64,000 nucleotides of DNA, taken from positions 119,501-183,500 of the forward strand of contig JAXDDX010000124.1 in assembly GCA_034670405.1 (NCBI GenBank). Reading direction: 5' to 3'. The notes below the pieces were generated by a model. That model made no database searches, had not been told where the DNA came from, and worked only from the letters and a program-made list of their open reading frames with translations. This stretch comes from Hoplostethus atlanticus (taxonomy: Eukaryota > Chordata > Actinopteri > Trachichthyiformes > Trachichthyidae). A program made the position numbers and the translations under genes. This document shows positions 51,001 through 62,394 of the stretch, piece after piece. Numbering within the stretch: position 1 is the stretch's first letter; each line of letters opens with the position of its first letter.

Positions 51001-54000
51001 ACCCCAAAATATGTACAAAAAGTTCTGGAATTGGTCCAGTAGATCACATCAGCTGGAAGCTGCGAAATGGGCTGCAATGTCCACTAAAAGTGCTTGTTTT
51101 TTCCACTGACAGGCTCAGATTGTTATTCGAAGTGTCTGACAACATTACAGAAAGGATCCCTACAGAGATAGACCTTTGTTTAACCAGAAACCTTTGTTTA
51201 ACCTCTTCCTGCAACAACTCCCCTCATCTTTCAGATTTCAGAGCGAGACTTCTCCTTGAGTGAGACTTTTTCTGGTTAAACAAAGGTGCAGGTGCGATCA
51301 AAGTACGTCCACTAAAAGTGCTTGTTTTTGTCACTGACAGGCTCAGATTGTCAGTGTCTGACAACATTACGGAAAGGATCCCTACAGAGATAGACCTTTG
51401 TTTAACCAGAAACAGAAATCTCGCTCAAGGAGAAGTCTCTCTCTGAAATCTGAGTTGTTGCAGGAAGAGGTTAAACAAAGGTCTATCTCTGTAGGGATCC
51501 TTTCCGTAATGTTGTCAGACACTTCCAATAACAATCTGAGCCGGTCGGTGGCAAAAAACAAGCACTTTTAGTGGACATACTTTGATCGGGCGCAGTTGCA
51601 CCAAAGGATTACGTTGCAGCCATTGCAGCCTGTTTCGCGACTGCCGGCTGAAGCGATCTACTGGACCAATTCCAAAACTTTTTGTACCTATTTTGGGGTC
51701 TAAATGACTAATATGTACACATAGGGCCCAGGTTTAAAAATACCGGAATTCCCCTTTAACATTCAGAACAGCCATACTTTGTCTAGACACTTTTCTCCCC
51801 TCTCTAGTCGTCTCTTCAGTAAAAAGTATGACTATTTATAACCAGAAAAGTCATTAATTCAGTATTCATAATAAAGTGTAAATACATACATAAAATATGG
51901 AATCCATAAAAATGACAAATGTTCAGCTTACTTCAGAAGACTGATGGCATTTCTCCTGGTTCCAGGTTCCTACTGATATTTGATATAAAAAAGAAAATAA
52001 GATGATTCTTCCTTGATATAAAATGCAATTCACAATCTAACCCAAATTTGGTGTCATTGCTTGAATCTGTTCTCTCAGTCTAGCAATCAAAAAGTGTCCA
52101 GTGTTTCTTTCTCTGGATCTCGAGCTGAAAGTGGAAAATCAAGAGTCTCTTAAGTTTCAGGAGTTCGATTGTCCAGTCATGCTTCATCATCACAATTTCT
52201 AACATTGTTGAAATGTGAAAACATGTACATAAGAATTATTTTGCAGGGGTTGGATTTGACATTGTGATGCACATTTACGTTGTCTACAGGAGTATACAGA
52301 TTTGAAGCTAATACAATTAAATGAAGAACATGAGGAAAACCAAATTTGATTGATAAAATGTGATAAAAGGACTTCTGTGGCCTTTCTCTGATGGATTCTC
52401 ACAGCATTCATATTATTTGCAAATATATGCTGAAGAATTCGCCATAAATTGATTGTTTTAAACAGTGAAGAAGTAAAAAATGTTTAAAATTACATTTTTC
52501 TCATAAGCAGTCTGCCTTGTGGTTAATAGCCAATAGTACAGTTAACATTACAAGGCTGTTGCAGTTGTCACAGCTTTGATCTGGAAAGAACACCTTGATG
52601 TTTGCTTGTCTTATGTGGCTTTTTACCAACGCAAACTTTTCACTTGAAGAGTTTATACAATTCTAGTTTTGATACCAAGATCCAAGATGACCTTTTTTTC
52701 TCAGTGAATGTTTAAGTAGTGTAATGTTTTTTAAATATGAAAGACTTGGTGTGTGTGTGCCCACGCACCTCCACATTGGCATGTGTGATCATGAAAGTGT
52801 ACTATTACCTACCCCTTTTTTGTGTTGTGTATGTGAAGGACTACTTTCTCTCTAGCTGCTGCGCTTATTTTGTTACAGACAGCGGAGGCATGTTGGACAG
52901 GCCCTGCACTCTGACTGGAAGCCCAGAGAACATCGAGTAAGTCACACCAATCGACACAACTTTCATGGACAGACTGAAATTCTACTCCCAAACATTGTTC
53001 TCACTTTTGAGGAGAGTATGATGCGAATGTGTTGAATTTAAGATCACGAAGAGTCTTTTCACATCTACTCTAATTAGTCACTGAATCACTGAACACTTCA
53101 TTCACTACCCCCTAAGTGATATGTCGCACAAGAACGTTTTTGTGTAGGATCTGTATTCATGATGGTGTTTTTGCTGGCTCGGTCTTCACTCGACCCCCAG
53201 TCAGGCCAAGAGGCTGTTGAGTGAGATTGTGGAGCAGTGCCGGTATGGTCCAGGCTTCCACAGCGATATGGACGGCAACAGCTCCATCCAGCAGATCCTC
53301 ATCCCTGCCAACAAAGTGGGCCTGGTCATTGGCAAGGGAGGAGAAACCATCAAACAACTGCAGGTATGATAGTAGGAGACATTGGTTTCGGAGCTTTACC
53401 TCACACAAACAATGAGGAAGTGCGGCAGTGCTTTACCCTTCATCTTGTCTTGTAGTGTACAACCAGGCTAGCACAGCACACCGCCGAAGTGCAGAAACCT
53501 CTAGTAATTGTCATTGACCCATTAGCAGCATTGGCAATCAAAAACAGTTTTTAGTTTTGAGCATCCATAACAATAATGATTTTGGGTGCCTTGGTTGACG
53601 TTGACATACCACTTTATCCCAAAGTGGTAATCTGATCAATTGCATTTTGGTCTGTTTCCATAATTCAATTGATAAGTGCAATTTCAGCATCATAGCATCA
53701 GACCTATCTTTCATACTCACCTTTACCAATATTATATATAATGTAAACCCTATTCTTTGAGCAGTGGCAGAAACTACACCCTTCAAAGTGAAGAGGGATT
53801 TGGGCCCCAGGTAATGCTTTGTTGTGTGTTTTTTGCTCCTCTCTGATTGTACCCCTGCAGGAGAGAACAGGAGTGCAGATGATTATGATTCAAGATGACC
53901 CCATGCCCACTGGAGCAGACAAGCCCCTGAGAATCACTGGGGATCCCTACAAAGTGCAGGTCTGTCTCTCAAAACCTGGAAAAGCTCACAGTGTGTGTTT

Positions 54001-57000
54001 GTCTTTCCAGTTTACACTCAATTTTACACATTTTGTGTGTTCGGTGTTCCGTTCCAAAGAATCAGAAAACCTCTCCTTCCCTTTATTGAGAATTTCTGCT
54101 ATAGGAAAGTAGTTGTGAAGTGTGAATATCATTTGTGAAAGTACCCCACCCCATCGCCTTGAACTGTAAATGCATTGTCCTTTTTAAAAAAATATATATA
54201 TATACTGGATTCTAAAGTGTTTCCTGTAATCTGGGTTCCTCACTAGCAAGCCCGTGAACTTGTGGTGAAGCTCATCCGCGACAAGGACCAAGGGGAGTTC
54301 AGGGTTGGCAGGGGAGACTTTGGATCCAAAACTGGGGGAAGCAGCCTGGATGTAAGGGTTCGTTTCTCTGTTTTCCTAATTCTGGGCAGCGAAGTTGATT
54401 ATTGATTCAGTCGAAAGGGAACTTCGCAAATATTAGATCTTAAACTTTTAACTTTTCTTGAATTCCTTCTCTCTGCCCTCATTGTCCAGGTGGTTGTGCC
54501 CAGATTTGCAGTTGGCATCATCATTGGCAGGAACGGAGAGATGATCAAGAAGATTCAGAATGATGCTGGGGTCAGGATCCAGTTCAAACAAGGTGAGAAG
54601 ATAGAAAAGTGTAATTTCTTAATCCATGAATACCATTCAATCTGGGAGACCTCAAGCTTCAGTTTACAAAGCAAAAACTGTACTTGCTTTAGTTAAAGTA
54701 GACACAATTTCAGGTTTAATTTGTATTGAGGCAGATGGTACAGTGGGGCATCATGCTATTACTGTTAAAACACATGAACCATATTGCCACAATAAAATCA
54801 GTTGAAATGTATCTGTAGTCTGGACTAGGAAGCAGTTTGAGGTAGCCTGCCTCAGCTGGCCTCTCTTAGGGGCAGTCTGTTGTATCAGCTGTCAGGTTTA
54901 CAGCTGATAGAACATGTAGAGTCTAGCAGTTGGTGAGATCCAGGCAAAGCTTGGCAATCGTCAGAATTCATGGGCTCTGTTGGTAGCACAGAGTGAAGTT
55001 TTATTCTAGTCCACAGCATCAGTGATTTTAAAATGAAATCTATAAAAAATATCAAAAGGCTGAGTCCCACTGTACTTCAGTCTCTTCTATCCCCTTCTAT
55101 TCGTGGTCCAGATGATGGAGTCAGCCCTGAACGCATCGCCCAGGTGATGGGCCAGCCTGACCACTGCCACCATGCGGTCCAGCTCATCAATGAGCTGGTT
55201 CAGACAGCACAGGTATGTGGCCCACATCACAATTTATCAGATGATAAATTGCTTCACTTTGACAATTGTGTTGTTGAGCATGTTCTACTGTTCCACCTCT
55301 TGACTCAGTTGTAAGCAAGCACTGTGACTTCATGGCTATCCCTTGGCAGTACAATGAGCCAGTCATGTGCTTTTTATTGTTCTCCACTGTTCTTTATTAT
55401 TATTATTCATATTAATGGTCGATCTTTGACAAATATCTGATTTTGTGGTAATTTTCAGATGACAATGTACAACAAACAATCATTTGTTAAAGTGTGTGTT
55501 ATAATAGTGATTTACCCAATAAATGAGATTTCTCATAGGACTGTTATATTTTTATTCTGCAATGTATGCCCTATAATTGAGTCAGAAGCTTTGAGTAGAT
55601 CATATGTGAAATACTAAGCTACCGGTATTAGATAAAATGGAAACCAAAAGATGGACTTCATAAATGAGGTATATGAAACTATTTTTTTTTATTTTTGTAA
55701 ACAAACTGGAAAGGAGGTTGCTGTTGAAACAAATCTTGTTGATGATCTCAAATTGTTGTCACCATATGTTTCATTCAAATATGAACACATGTATGCTCCT
55801 AATACAGTGTGAATTGTTTTAGTATTTTAACAACGAATACCAGATATTGACTAAATTTATAGTCCTCTTTGTGTTATTGTCGCTACTGCTAGTGTTTTAA
55901 CTTTGACAAAGTTTGGGGGGGGGGGGGGGGGGTGAAATATATATATTTATTTATTTATTTATTTATTTATTTTTTAAATGATGTAATCTTGTTTGAGAAA
56001 TATCTGCCTAAAAATTTGTATCAGTTTTTGATAAATGATGAAACAAAAGAGGTCTTGGTAGTGGGCTCAGACTTTTGGACCCCACTGTCATCAGTCGTAA
56101 CTGACTGTGGGGCTGATTTAGGGCAGAGTTGAAGCATATTTTGTCATAATATATTTTCACAAGTGAAAATTGATGACATTTTTGTACTTGAATTTTTATA
56201 TATTTCTAAAGATGAATAAGAATATAAGAGACACCCAGCACATGAAACATGGTGAAGGAAAGTGCACATTTTAAATACTTTATTTTTATTGATAAGTCCA
56301 TCAGAGTTTCTGGTCCATATACATTTGAGTTGGCAGCTAAACCTCCCCAGCAAATGTCAGGAAGGTCTTATTTGTTTATACAACGGGAACCACACTAAAA
56401 CTCTATACAGTGCTTTGTGTGTCTCCTCTCACTCTGGGTCCCTCCTTACAGGAGCGAGATGGCTTTGGGGGTATGGTGGGACGCAGAGGACGTAGTGACT
56501 GCAACATGGGAGGGTCTAGTGGACTGCAGGAGGTGACATATGCAGTACCTGCCGACAAGTGTGGCCTAGTGATTGGCAAAGGTGAGGAAAGTTTTCTGAT
56601 GTATGAACCAACAGGTTTTTGTCACGTTGAACTGAATTAAACACCTCACCATCTCTTTCTTACTGCTAGCTTGAATATAGTACACAAGCTGCTGATCCGT
56701 GTGGGTGTGCTTGTTTTAACCGGTATCTCACTGCTTTTGTTCCATCACATACTGACTTGACTTAAACTACATATAAACAGCCCAAATATGATTTTAGCCA
56801 ATTCACAAGATAGCTTTTTCCTTTTCATAACTGAATGCCATTTGGTCTTCTGGCACTGCGTGAAACTGATGAGAAGAAGGGTGAGTGACCACCCTCCCAT
56901 TCTTCCCCCAGGGCTCATGTATACAGCACAAGTGGCATTCATTGGTTTCACTAAGGGCTTAATGATGGGGATAATGCGTGTAATGTGACATTAATTGTTA

Positions 57001-57172
57001 AAGGTGCATAATAACAGCCCTCAATCATGTGGAAGGCTGCCTGGCATCTAATGAGGGCCTTTCAGCCCAATAGAGTGCAGTGAGGGAATGAAAAGGAGGA
57101 ATTAGCTTATTGGCTATTCATGCCCACTCTATTGCCAGCTATTTAAAAGTCATTGACCATTGCATTGGAAGG

Positions 57173-57233
<61 letters not shown>

Positions 57234-60200
57234 AGTGTCTGCGTGCATGCAGTGGTGGGCGGGGTCCAAGGGGGGGCCTCTTTACCTAAGATAAAAATAC
57301 GGCAATAGAAATGTCAAGTGGCTTTTGTGTATGTAGTGGGCCGAGGGAAACAAATAAACCTGGGCGTTGCGTCCCCCTCTCTCCACATTTGCATATGAAG
57401 TGGGCCAATATGGTGGAGATGGCGGTGGGTCTGGGTGCTGTCAACCATCCCTTAAAGGGTGCGGTGATTAATATCTTTACGATGCCATATGCAGCCCATT
57501 GCCCCTCTGTTTTGACCCCCCTACACACACACACTGCCTGTTGATGAATCAAGCCACCCACCAACCTGCTCTGACTTTAATAAAAGCTAGAATTCAGTGC
57601 AAGAGGCGTAACAATCACACCATAGTAGATTGTACTGTGCAAAAAAGTCCCACAATGATTCCAAATCTCATATTGCAGACTAATAAAAAGGGATCCAAAG
57701 TATTTCTGTCTTTGGGGGTAATACTTGAACTTTTTTTGTCACTATCCTGAAAAGTTACAGATGACCACTAGGCTGATGATGTTAAACTGAAAGTGGCATG
57801 CACAGAGAAAATAAGATTTCTGACTCCAGTCGCGTTGGAATTACTTGGATTTTCCCTTGAGGCCTTAGAGCTGTTTTTCACACCAGCCGCTAACCAGTCC
57901 CTTGGCTTTGCCCTAAATGCCGTCACCAGTTGCACTTTTGTATCCCCTCCTTTTCTCTCGCTCACTAAACCAGTCTCATTAATAAGGCCCATATTATCTG
58001 TCCTCACTACAGCCCAGTCCATGAAATGAATAGTCAGGGTCTTCATTGCTCTCTGCTGTCTGACTAGAGGAGCTCATAATGGCTTCATTAAGGCAGAAGT
58101 TTCATTTGGTTGACAATGGGTTAATGGCCCATGTGCAGTCTATTGGCAGCAGGGAATAGGCTATGGGAGGAGGAGAGGTTTTTGATGAGCGTTTTCATTC
58201 CGAGGTCAGCCAGGGTCATCCGAGTGTCAGCCACCAGTGAACAAATGTGTAATTGATGTTGGGACAGCCCCGGTGTCCCCCCGGGAAGCACCCTCAGCCT
58301 TTTCGTTGAAATGGGCATATGGGGGGGGGGTGGTTGTATTCCCCCGTACACTCCCTCCCCTCATCACAGAGGACAACACAGAGTCAAGAATGAAAAGGGT
58401 AAAAGGGAGACAAACGATATCCCAGAAGGAGGATACGCTTCAATTTTGGCCCTTTTCTCCTGCCAGCTATGTTTCATTTCTCCCTGCTGGTGTAATTGCT
58501 CTCCCCACACGTCGGGAAGCTGGCATCTGATTCGGAGGAGGGGGGGGGCTGGGGGGGCTGATGTCGTCTTTTGTTTACTGATTTGCATGGATGTTAACAT
58601 AGAATGGTAGATAAGTGGTGAGACACATGCCATAGTCTCGTCTCATAAGGTAGCACCATCATGTCAGTTCTGTTGAGTAAGTCAACGTGGTGCTGGTGAA
58701 GAGGGATGTCTGAGAAGTGGTCTGGTAAAAGGGTAGTGCAAGTACATTTAAACTCTTTAATACTGTGATGTCGCCCGTGAATTTGTACAAAAATGGTCGT
58801 TTTGGTTGCCTGATCATTGAAAATGATTTTATGCTTGACGCTTCTCCAGGTGGAGAGACCATCAAGAACATCAAAGAGCAGTCTCGTGCCCACGTGGAGC
58901 TGCAGAGAAACCCACCACCCAACACCGACCCCAACGTGCGCATCTTCTCCATCCGAGGCACCCCTCAGCAGTTGGAAAAGGCCCGCCAGCTGATCGATGA
59001 GAGAATTGGGGTAGGTGGTCTGGGTCTGGCCCCCTGGTACCCCCCAAAATGCTTTTGTCTGGGCTGATATTCATGAGTGCACATGTCAATGCGGGGAGCT
59101 ACCGGGGTGAGCTAGGTTCCTGTGGTCCTGGTGGCCAGCAGGATGTCACCAAGGGTTAAACATGAAGAATCCATCAAATGGACTTAATGGAGTGCATCAG
59201 CGCCCAGCCCTGCCCTCTGACCTTGCCTGTTGGCTCCTTTTAGACACAAGTGTGGTCTCTCACTCTCCTCCTCTTCCCTTTCTCTGCTCTAGGCCCCAGG
59301 AATAGGGGGCAACAGCAGTTTTGGTCTGAATCCCTTCACCCAAGGACCAACTACTCCTCCTCAACAGTAAGGGTCTACTCTCTTCCTCACCATGTTACAT
59401 TTATAGTAAATTTGAAAGCATCTACTAGTGGTTGTGTAGTTATTGTTGGCTTAAAGTTATGTTGTTAAAGCAGTGTTTTCATTATGAAACTAAATTTTGA
59501 AGCAACTGAAGATTGCTCAGATTCATGTCTCATGCATGTCTCTTTATTCTGCCTGAAGTGGGCCTCAAACATTCATGACTGGAGGATGGGGTACGACATT
59601 TCAGATATGGCAGCCTCAAGGCCAACAGGACCACAGTAAGTAAATGTATTTACAAATATTCTCGGTCAGTGTTGCAAAAAAAAACGTTTTCTGGACAAGA
59701 TGCTGCTTAATGAATCAAGATCACCAGCAGATCTGATATATGTTAACACATCAAGCAATCAAGACAACATATCCTAACCCAACTGGAAGATTATTTTCAT
59801 TACCTTACCAAGCCCCAAAGAAAAACACCTTCTGTTACAAAGTTGGCACTTTCATTTTTTTTCATCACCATCATGAAATGGACCATGTTCATATTGCTGC
59901 AGTGTGTTTAACTTCTTCTGCCGACTGGGATGAGATATTCACCTTCCCTGCAGGCTAATCGTCTCTTTTCTAGATGGGAAGGGTTAAAATTTGCTGTCGA
60001 TGGAAGTTGTTAGGAAACGGAAGTGGTGATGAGGACAGTAGGTGGAAGAGTGGGGACTTTGCCCTCTTGCAGGGACTCTGTTCTCCAACAGTGTTATCTG
60101 TGTCTGGTTTCAGGTCACAATGGATCCCAGACGGGCCAGATGGACTGGGAGCAGTATTATAAAAAGCTAGGCAAGTGTCACTCAGGGAGAAAAGAAAAGG

Positions 60201-61151
60201 GTTGGTTTTTATCACGTCCCTACGCCCATTTGGTTTTACTGTCAGGCTCTCAGGAAAACGTTCTGCCATGCCAAACTACTTCTGAAATGTTCTTATGCTC
60301 AATGGTCATACTTTCACAATGCTTTTGGTGGTAGTTATGTGTTGACTCTTTATTAGTTTCACTCTGCCCTGACGGAAAATCACCAATTTATGCACATTTT
60401 GACAATAGCATATCTTCCCTTACTGATTTATGTTAAAGATGCTTATCCTAATCTCTATAATTGTATTTGACACGTGGTATTAAATACAAATGTATAAAAT
60501 GGAATTATCTTTGAAACTTGGTTATTTTGAAAGAAGTCTCCTGACAGAAAGTGTAAGACATGTTTCAAGTATGTTTGTGAGTGTTCCTCTGTTTTCTCAC
60601 AGGTCAGCAGAGCCAATCCCAGAACACTGGCCCCGAATACAGCAAAGGCTGGGGTGAGTACTACAGAGACCGAGTAAGGCCCTGTTTGAGCTTTACTATA
60701 GCAAAGTTAAAAGGTAAAACGCTGCGAGACCACATAAGATTTAAATACGCCATCAACCATAATGCCTTGGTATAGTTTTTCGTAGTCCTCTGCTTCCCAC
60801 TGATCGCCATTGTTCATCCTCTTGTCTTTCTTTCCCCCCTCTAGGCCAGGGAGCAGGTCCTGGATCTCAGCAGAGCTCTAATCCCGAGTACAACACCTGG
60901 GTTGACTTCTACAGACAGCCGGTGGCCTACTTTAGCCAGGGTGCACAACAGACACAGGCCCCTGGCCTTCAGGTGAGAACCGACACTCCGCAGAGGGGCC
61001 TTAATGAAATTTCACATGGAAGTGTTTAAATTCAACTAACTTTCATGAAAGGTCCTGCTGGAATCAACTGTGTAATGTTGGTAAATGTGTACGTCTTAGG
61101 CCTGTGAGTAGTGATTAACAAATTGATGTCCATCTTTTGCAGGATCATTAG
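39008..61151 (+). CDS. fubp3: Far upstream element-binding protein 3, complete, 19 coding exons
   Basis: FUBP3 is a nuclear protein of the FUBP/KSRP family that binds single-stranded DNA/RNA and regulates transcription and mRNA. Exons: 39008-39103, 45012-45123, 48657-48690, 49477-49526, 49670-49741, 52879-52936, 53201-53363, 53861-53959, 54247-54351, 54490-54592, 55112-55212, 56452-56581, 58850-59010, 59293-59366, 59559-59635, 60114-60170, 60603-60673, 60850-60972, 61143-61151. Four ATGs stand in a row; the last (39017, A at -3, G at +4) matches the vertebrate MAELVQGQ start and gives 561 aa (human 572). The four KH domains show GXXG loops at residues 97-100 (GKGG), 182-185 (GKGG), 273-276 (GRNG) and 370-373 (GKGG). 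The C-terminal part has tyrosine-rich motifs [21 protein letters not shown] and [15 protein letters not shown]. The intron after 60170 has a GC donor. All phases agree; the paralogues FUBP1 and KHSRP fit less well. Confidence 0.95.
40500..45000 (+). other. fubp3: fubp3 intron 1, distal part
   Basis: No exon was seen. A possible decayed hAT-type repeat is hinted at by GGGCTGTAACAGTACAGTAT near 40767 and ACAATACCGTGATAAAACCG near 41330. A short GT repeat lies at about 43045-43070 and (TA)n at about 42595-42610. The rest is unremarkable AT-rich intron. Confidence 0.4.
45655..46190 (+). pseudogene. Tc1/mariner transposase fossil, 3' part with terminal repeat
   Basis: Frame 45684-45917 encodes [15 protein letters not shown] followed by [19 protein letters not shown], the end of a DD34E Tc1 transposase; the SPDLNPxE acidic residue is present. 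A one-base insertion near 45870 breaks the frame, after which [13 protein letters not shown] and [12 protein letters not shown] continue in another frame. ACTTTTGGTCCCCTAAAATG at about 46010 and GTCCAAATACTTACATG at about 46170 match the 3' ends of such elements. The 5' two thirds are missing. It is dead, in fubp3 intron 2. Confidence 0.8.
48913..49254. mobile_element. hAT-type MITE, 342 bp
   Basis: It starts TAGGCTTGGGCGGTATC and ends CTCAAGCCTA, giving an 8-bp perfect terminal inverted repeat TAGGCTTG. Flanks 48905-48912 (ACACACTC) and 49255-49262 (ATACATTC) agree at six of eight positions, differing by two C/T changes, which fits an aged 8-bp duplication of the hAT superfamily. No coding capacity. 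It lies in fubp3 intron 3. Confidence 0.65.
50945..51755. mobile_element. Foldback DNA transposon flanked by TTAA, 811 bp
   Basis: Flanking TTAA lies at 50941-50944 and 51756-51759. The ends AGGGTAATTCCGGTATTTTT and, on the other strand, AGGGGAATTCCGGTATTTTT are long inverted repeats; over the first 100 bp or so I count about four mismatches. Inner parts, including CCTACAGAGATAGACCTTTG, recur several times in both orientations, so most of the element can fold back. The TTAA target points to Kolobok or piggyBac. No transposase is present. It lies in fubp3 intron 5. Confidence 0.8.
55915..55972. repeat. G18 run followed by a TTTA microsatellite
   Basis: Eighteen consecutive G (55915-55932) are followed by TGAAATATATATA and then about seven TTTA units. 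It lies in fubp3 intron 11. Confidence 0.9.
56990..58560. promoter_or_regulatory. Candidate conserved non-coding cluster in fubp3 intron 12
   Basis: Apart from the (GT)n at 57175-57228, this 1.5 kb is unlike its AT-rich surroundings: non-repetitive, with words such as GCTATTCATGCCCACTCTAT, CACATTTGCATATGAAG (perfect octamer ATTTGCAT), GGTGATTAATATCTTTACG and CTCATTAATAAGGCCC. The texture resembles vertebrate enhancers. Because FUBP3 neighbours PRDM12 in mammals, the cluster could serve that gene; this is inference without alignment. Confidence 0.35.
57175..57228. repeat. (GT)n microsatellite, 54 bp
   Basis: A pure GT run splitting the enhancer-like tract of fubp3 intron 12. Confidence 0.97.
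60114..60972 (+). other. fubp3: fubp3 exons 16-18: GC-AG intron and paired alternative splice sites
   Basis: Exon 16 ends AAGCTAG|gcaagt at 60170/60171, a GC donor with otherwise perfect consensus; no GT nearby restores the frame. Exon 17 has two donors, TGGG|gtgagt (60653) and CGA|gtaagg (60673), and exon 18 two acceptors, ctctag (exon from 60845) and gccag (exon from 60850). Distal donor with distal acceptor, and proximal with proximal, are both in frame. The distal pair keeps GEYYRDR and is favoured because it completes a tyrosine-rich motif. Confidence 0.75.
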
Positions 61152-62344
61152 AGGCGATGCCCTAGTTAAAGACTTGAATCACTGAGAGGATGAAAACAAA
61201 CCTTTTGTAACAGAGGTTTCTAGATTTGCAACGCCTTGAAGACTTTTTTTCTTAGTGAGAAACATTAGCTGTAGGATGACTTATACAATATAATAATATT
61301 TCTAAATCAGGAACATTTATTTGTTACTAAATACTTATATACACCGTTATTTTTGAATGGACAGTATATGGGATCCCTTTTTGGACTTGAGAGAGCTGTT
61401 TTGTTTTCTATCTTTTCCTTTTTGATTCAGATTGTACCGCCAAAATGAACCCAGGAGTTGTAACATTTCAAAAGGCAATATAATCTATTTTTTCTAGTTC
61501 TGTTGCAATAACATCATAATTATGGGCTTAGCAGTCTTGAATTAATTTGTTTTATGTCATAAGATGTTTAAAAAGTGTGTAATATGTTTCTTTTCCTTTT
61601 ACATAATTCAGTGAAATGAAACTGTGATGTTTTGTTACAGGAGATGTATTTTTGTTACAAGGTGAAAGGAGTGATGTCAGCAAATGGCAGTCAATTCCTA
61701 ATGTAATTCCTATTGTGCTTTGTATGCTGTTTTTCACGGTCATTTTATTGTACTCTGTTTAAAAAAAGGTGCAATATCTTATTTCACTTTTGAAACAAAG
61801 ATGGGTTCTCTAATATTTTGACAGACTTTTAACTTGTAATTTTAAGATGTATTTTTTTGGCATATGGAAATGTAATGGATAATTTATTACAATGATCTGA
61901 TATAGGATTTAGGGGGGATGTTGCAAATAGTTTTTTGCCTTTTTGAGTTTTTTGCCTTTTCTCTCTTGTAAAACTATGTATATATGCTCATATATTTGAC
62001 TAAATAGTTTATTTAAATATATATATACATACATATATTAAAAAAATTAAAGTTTTTTTTTCCTGCAGTCATTATCACAGGGAAACTGTCCCTCTTTTTC
62101 TGTTCTGTTTTCATACAGAAATTGTTCAAAGATCGTGAATGTGTAATTTGAAATTTGATGTTGCATCTTGCTATGGAGAAAAATAAGTGGTAGATTTTTG
62201 TGAATGTTCTATACCTGAATTGTTCAAGACTGCTAAGCCTCTGGAATTCTACCTGTGTAATAATTAATTGTAGTAGGGTTTTTTTCTTTGTTTAAGTATT
62301 ACGATCAAAAATTGTCTTATTTGGTACCACCCAGTTCCCTAATG

Positions 62345-62394
62345 CCCCATTGATTCCACAGTGTGGACTCAATGGGGTGTTGGACTCAGTCCAA
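62345..62394 (+). other. fubp3: Two adjacent hairpins in the fubp3 3'UTR
   Basis: CCCCATTGA (62345-62353) pairs with TCAATGGGG (62369-62377). Inside, TCCAC pairs with GTGGA around an AGT loop, with a single T/C mismatch between the two stems. Immediately after, TTGGACTCAGTCCAA (62380-62394) is a perfect inverted repeat about one central base. Function is unknown. Confidence 0.6.

Noticed and set aside
60160-60185. Ordinary GT donor for fubp3 exon 16 (at aa|gtgtca)
   Set aside because: It would shift the frame of exon 17 and destroy the conserved sequence; the GC donor fits both consensus and phase.
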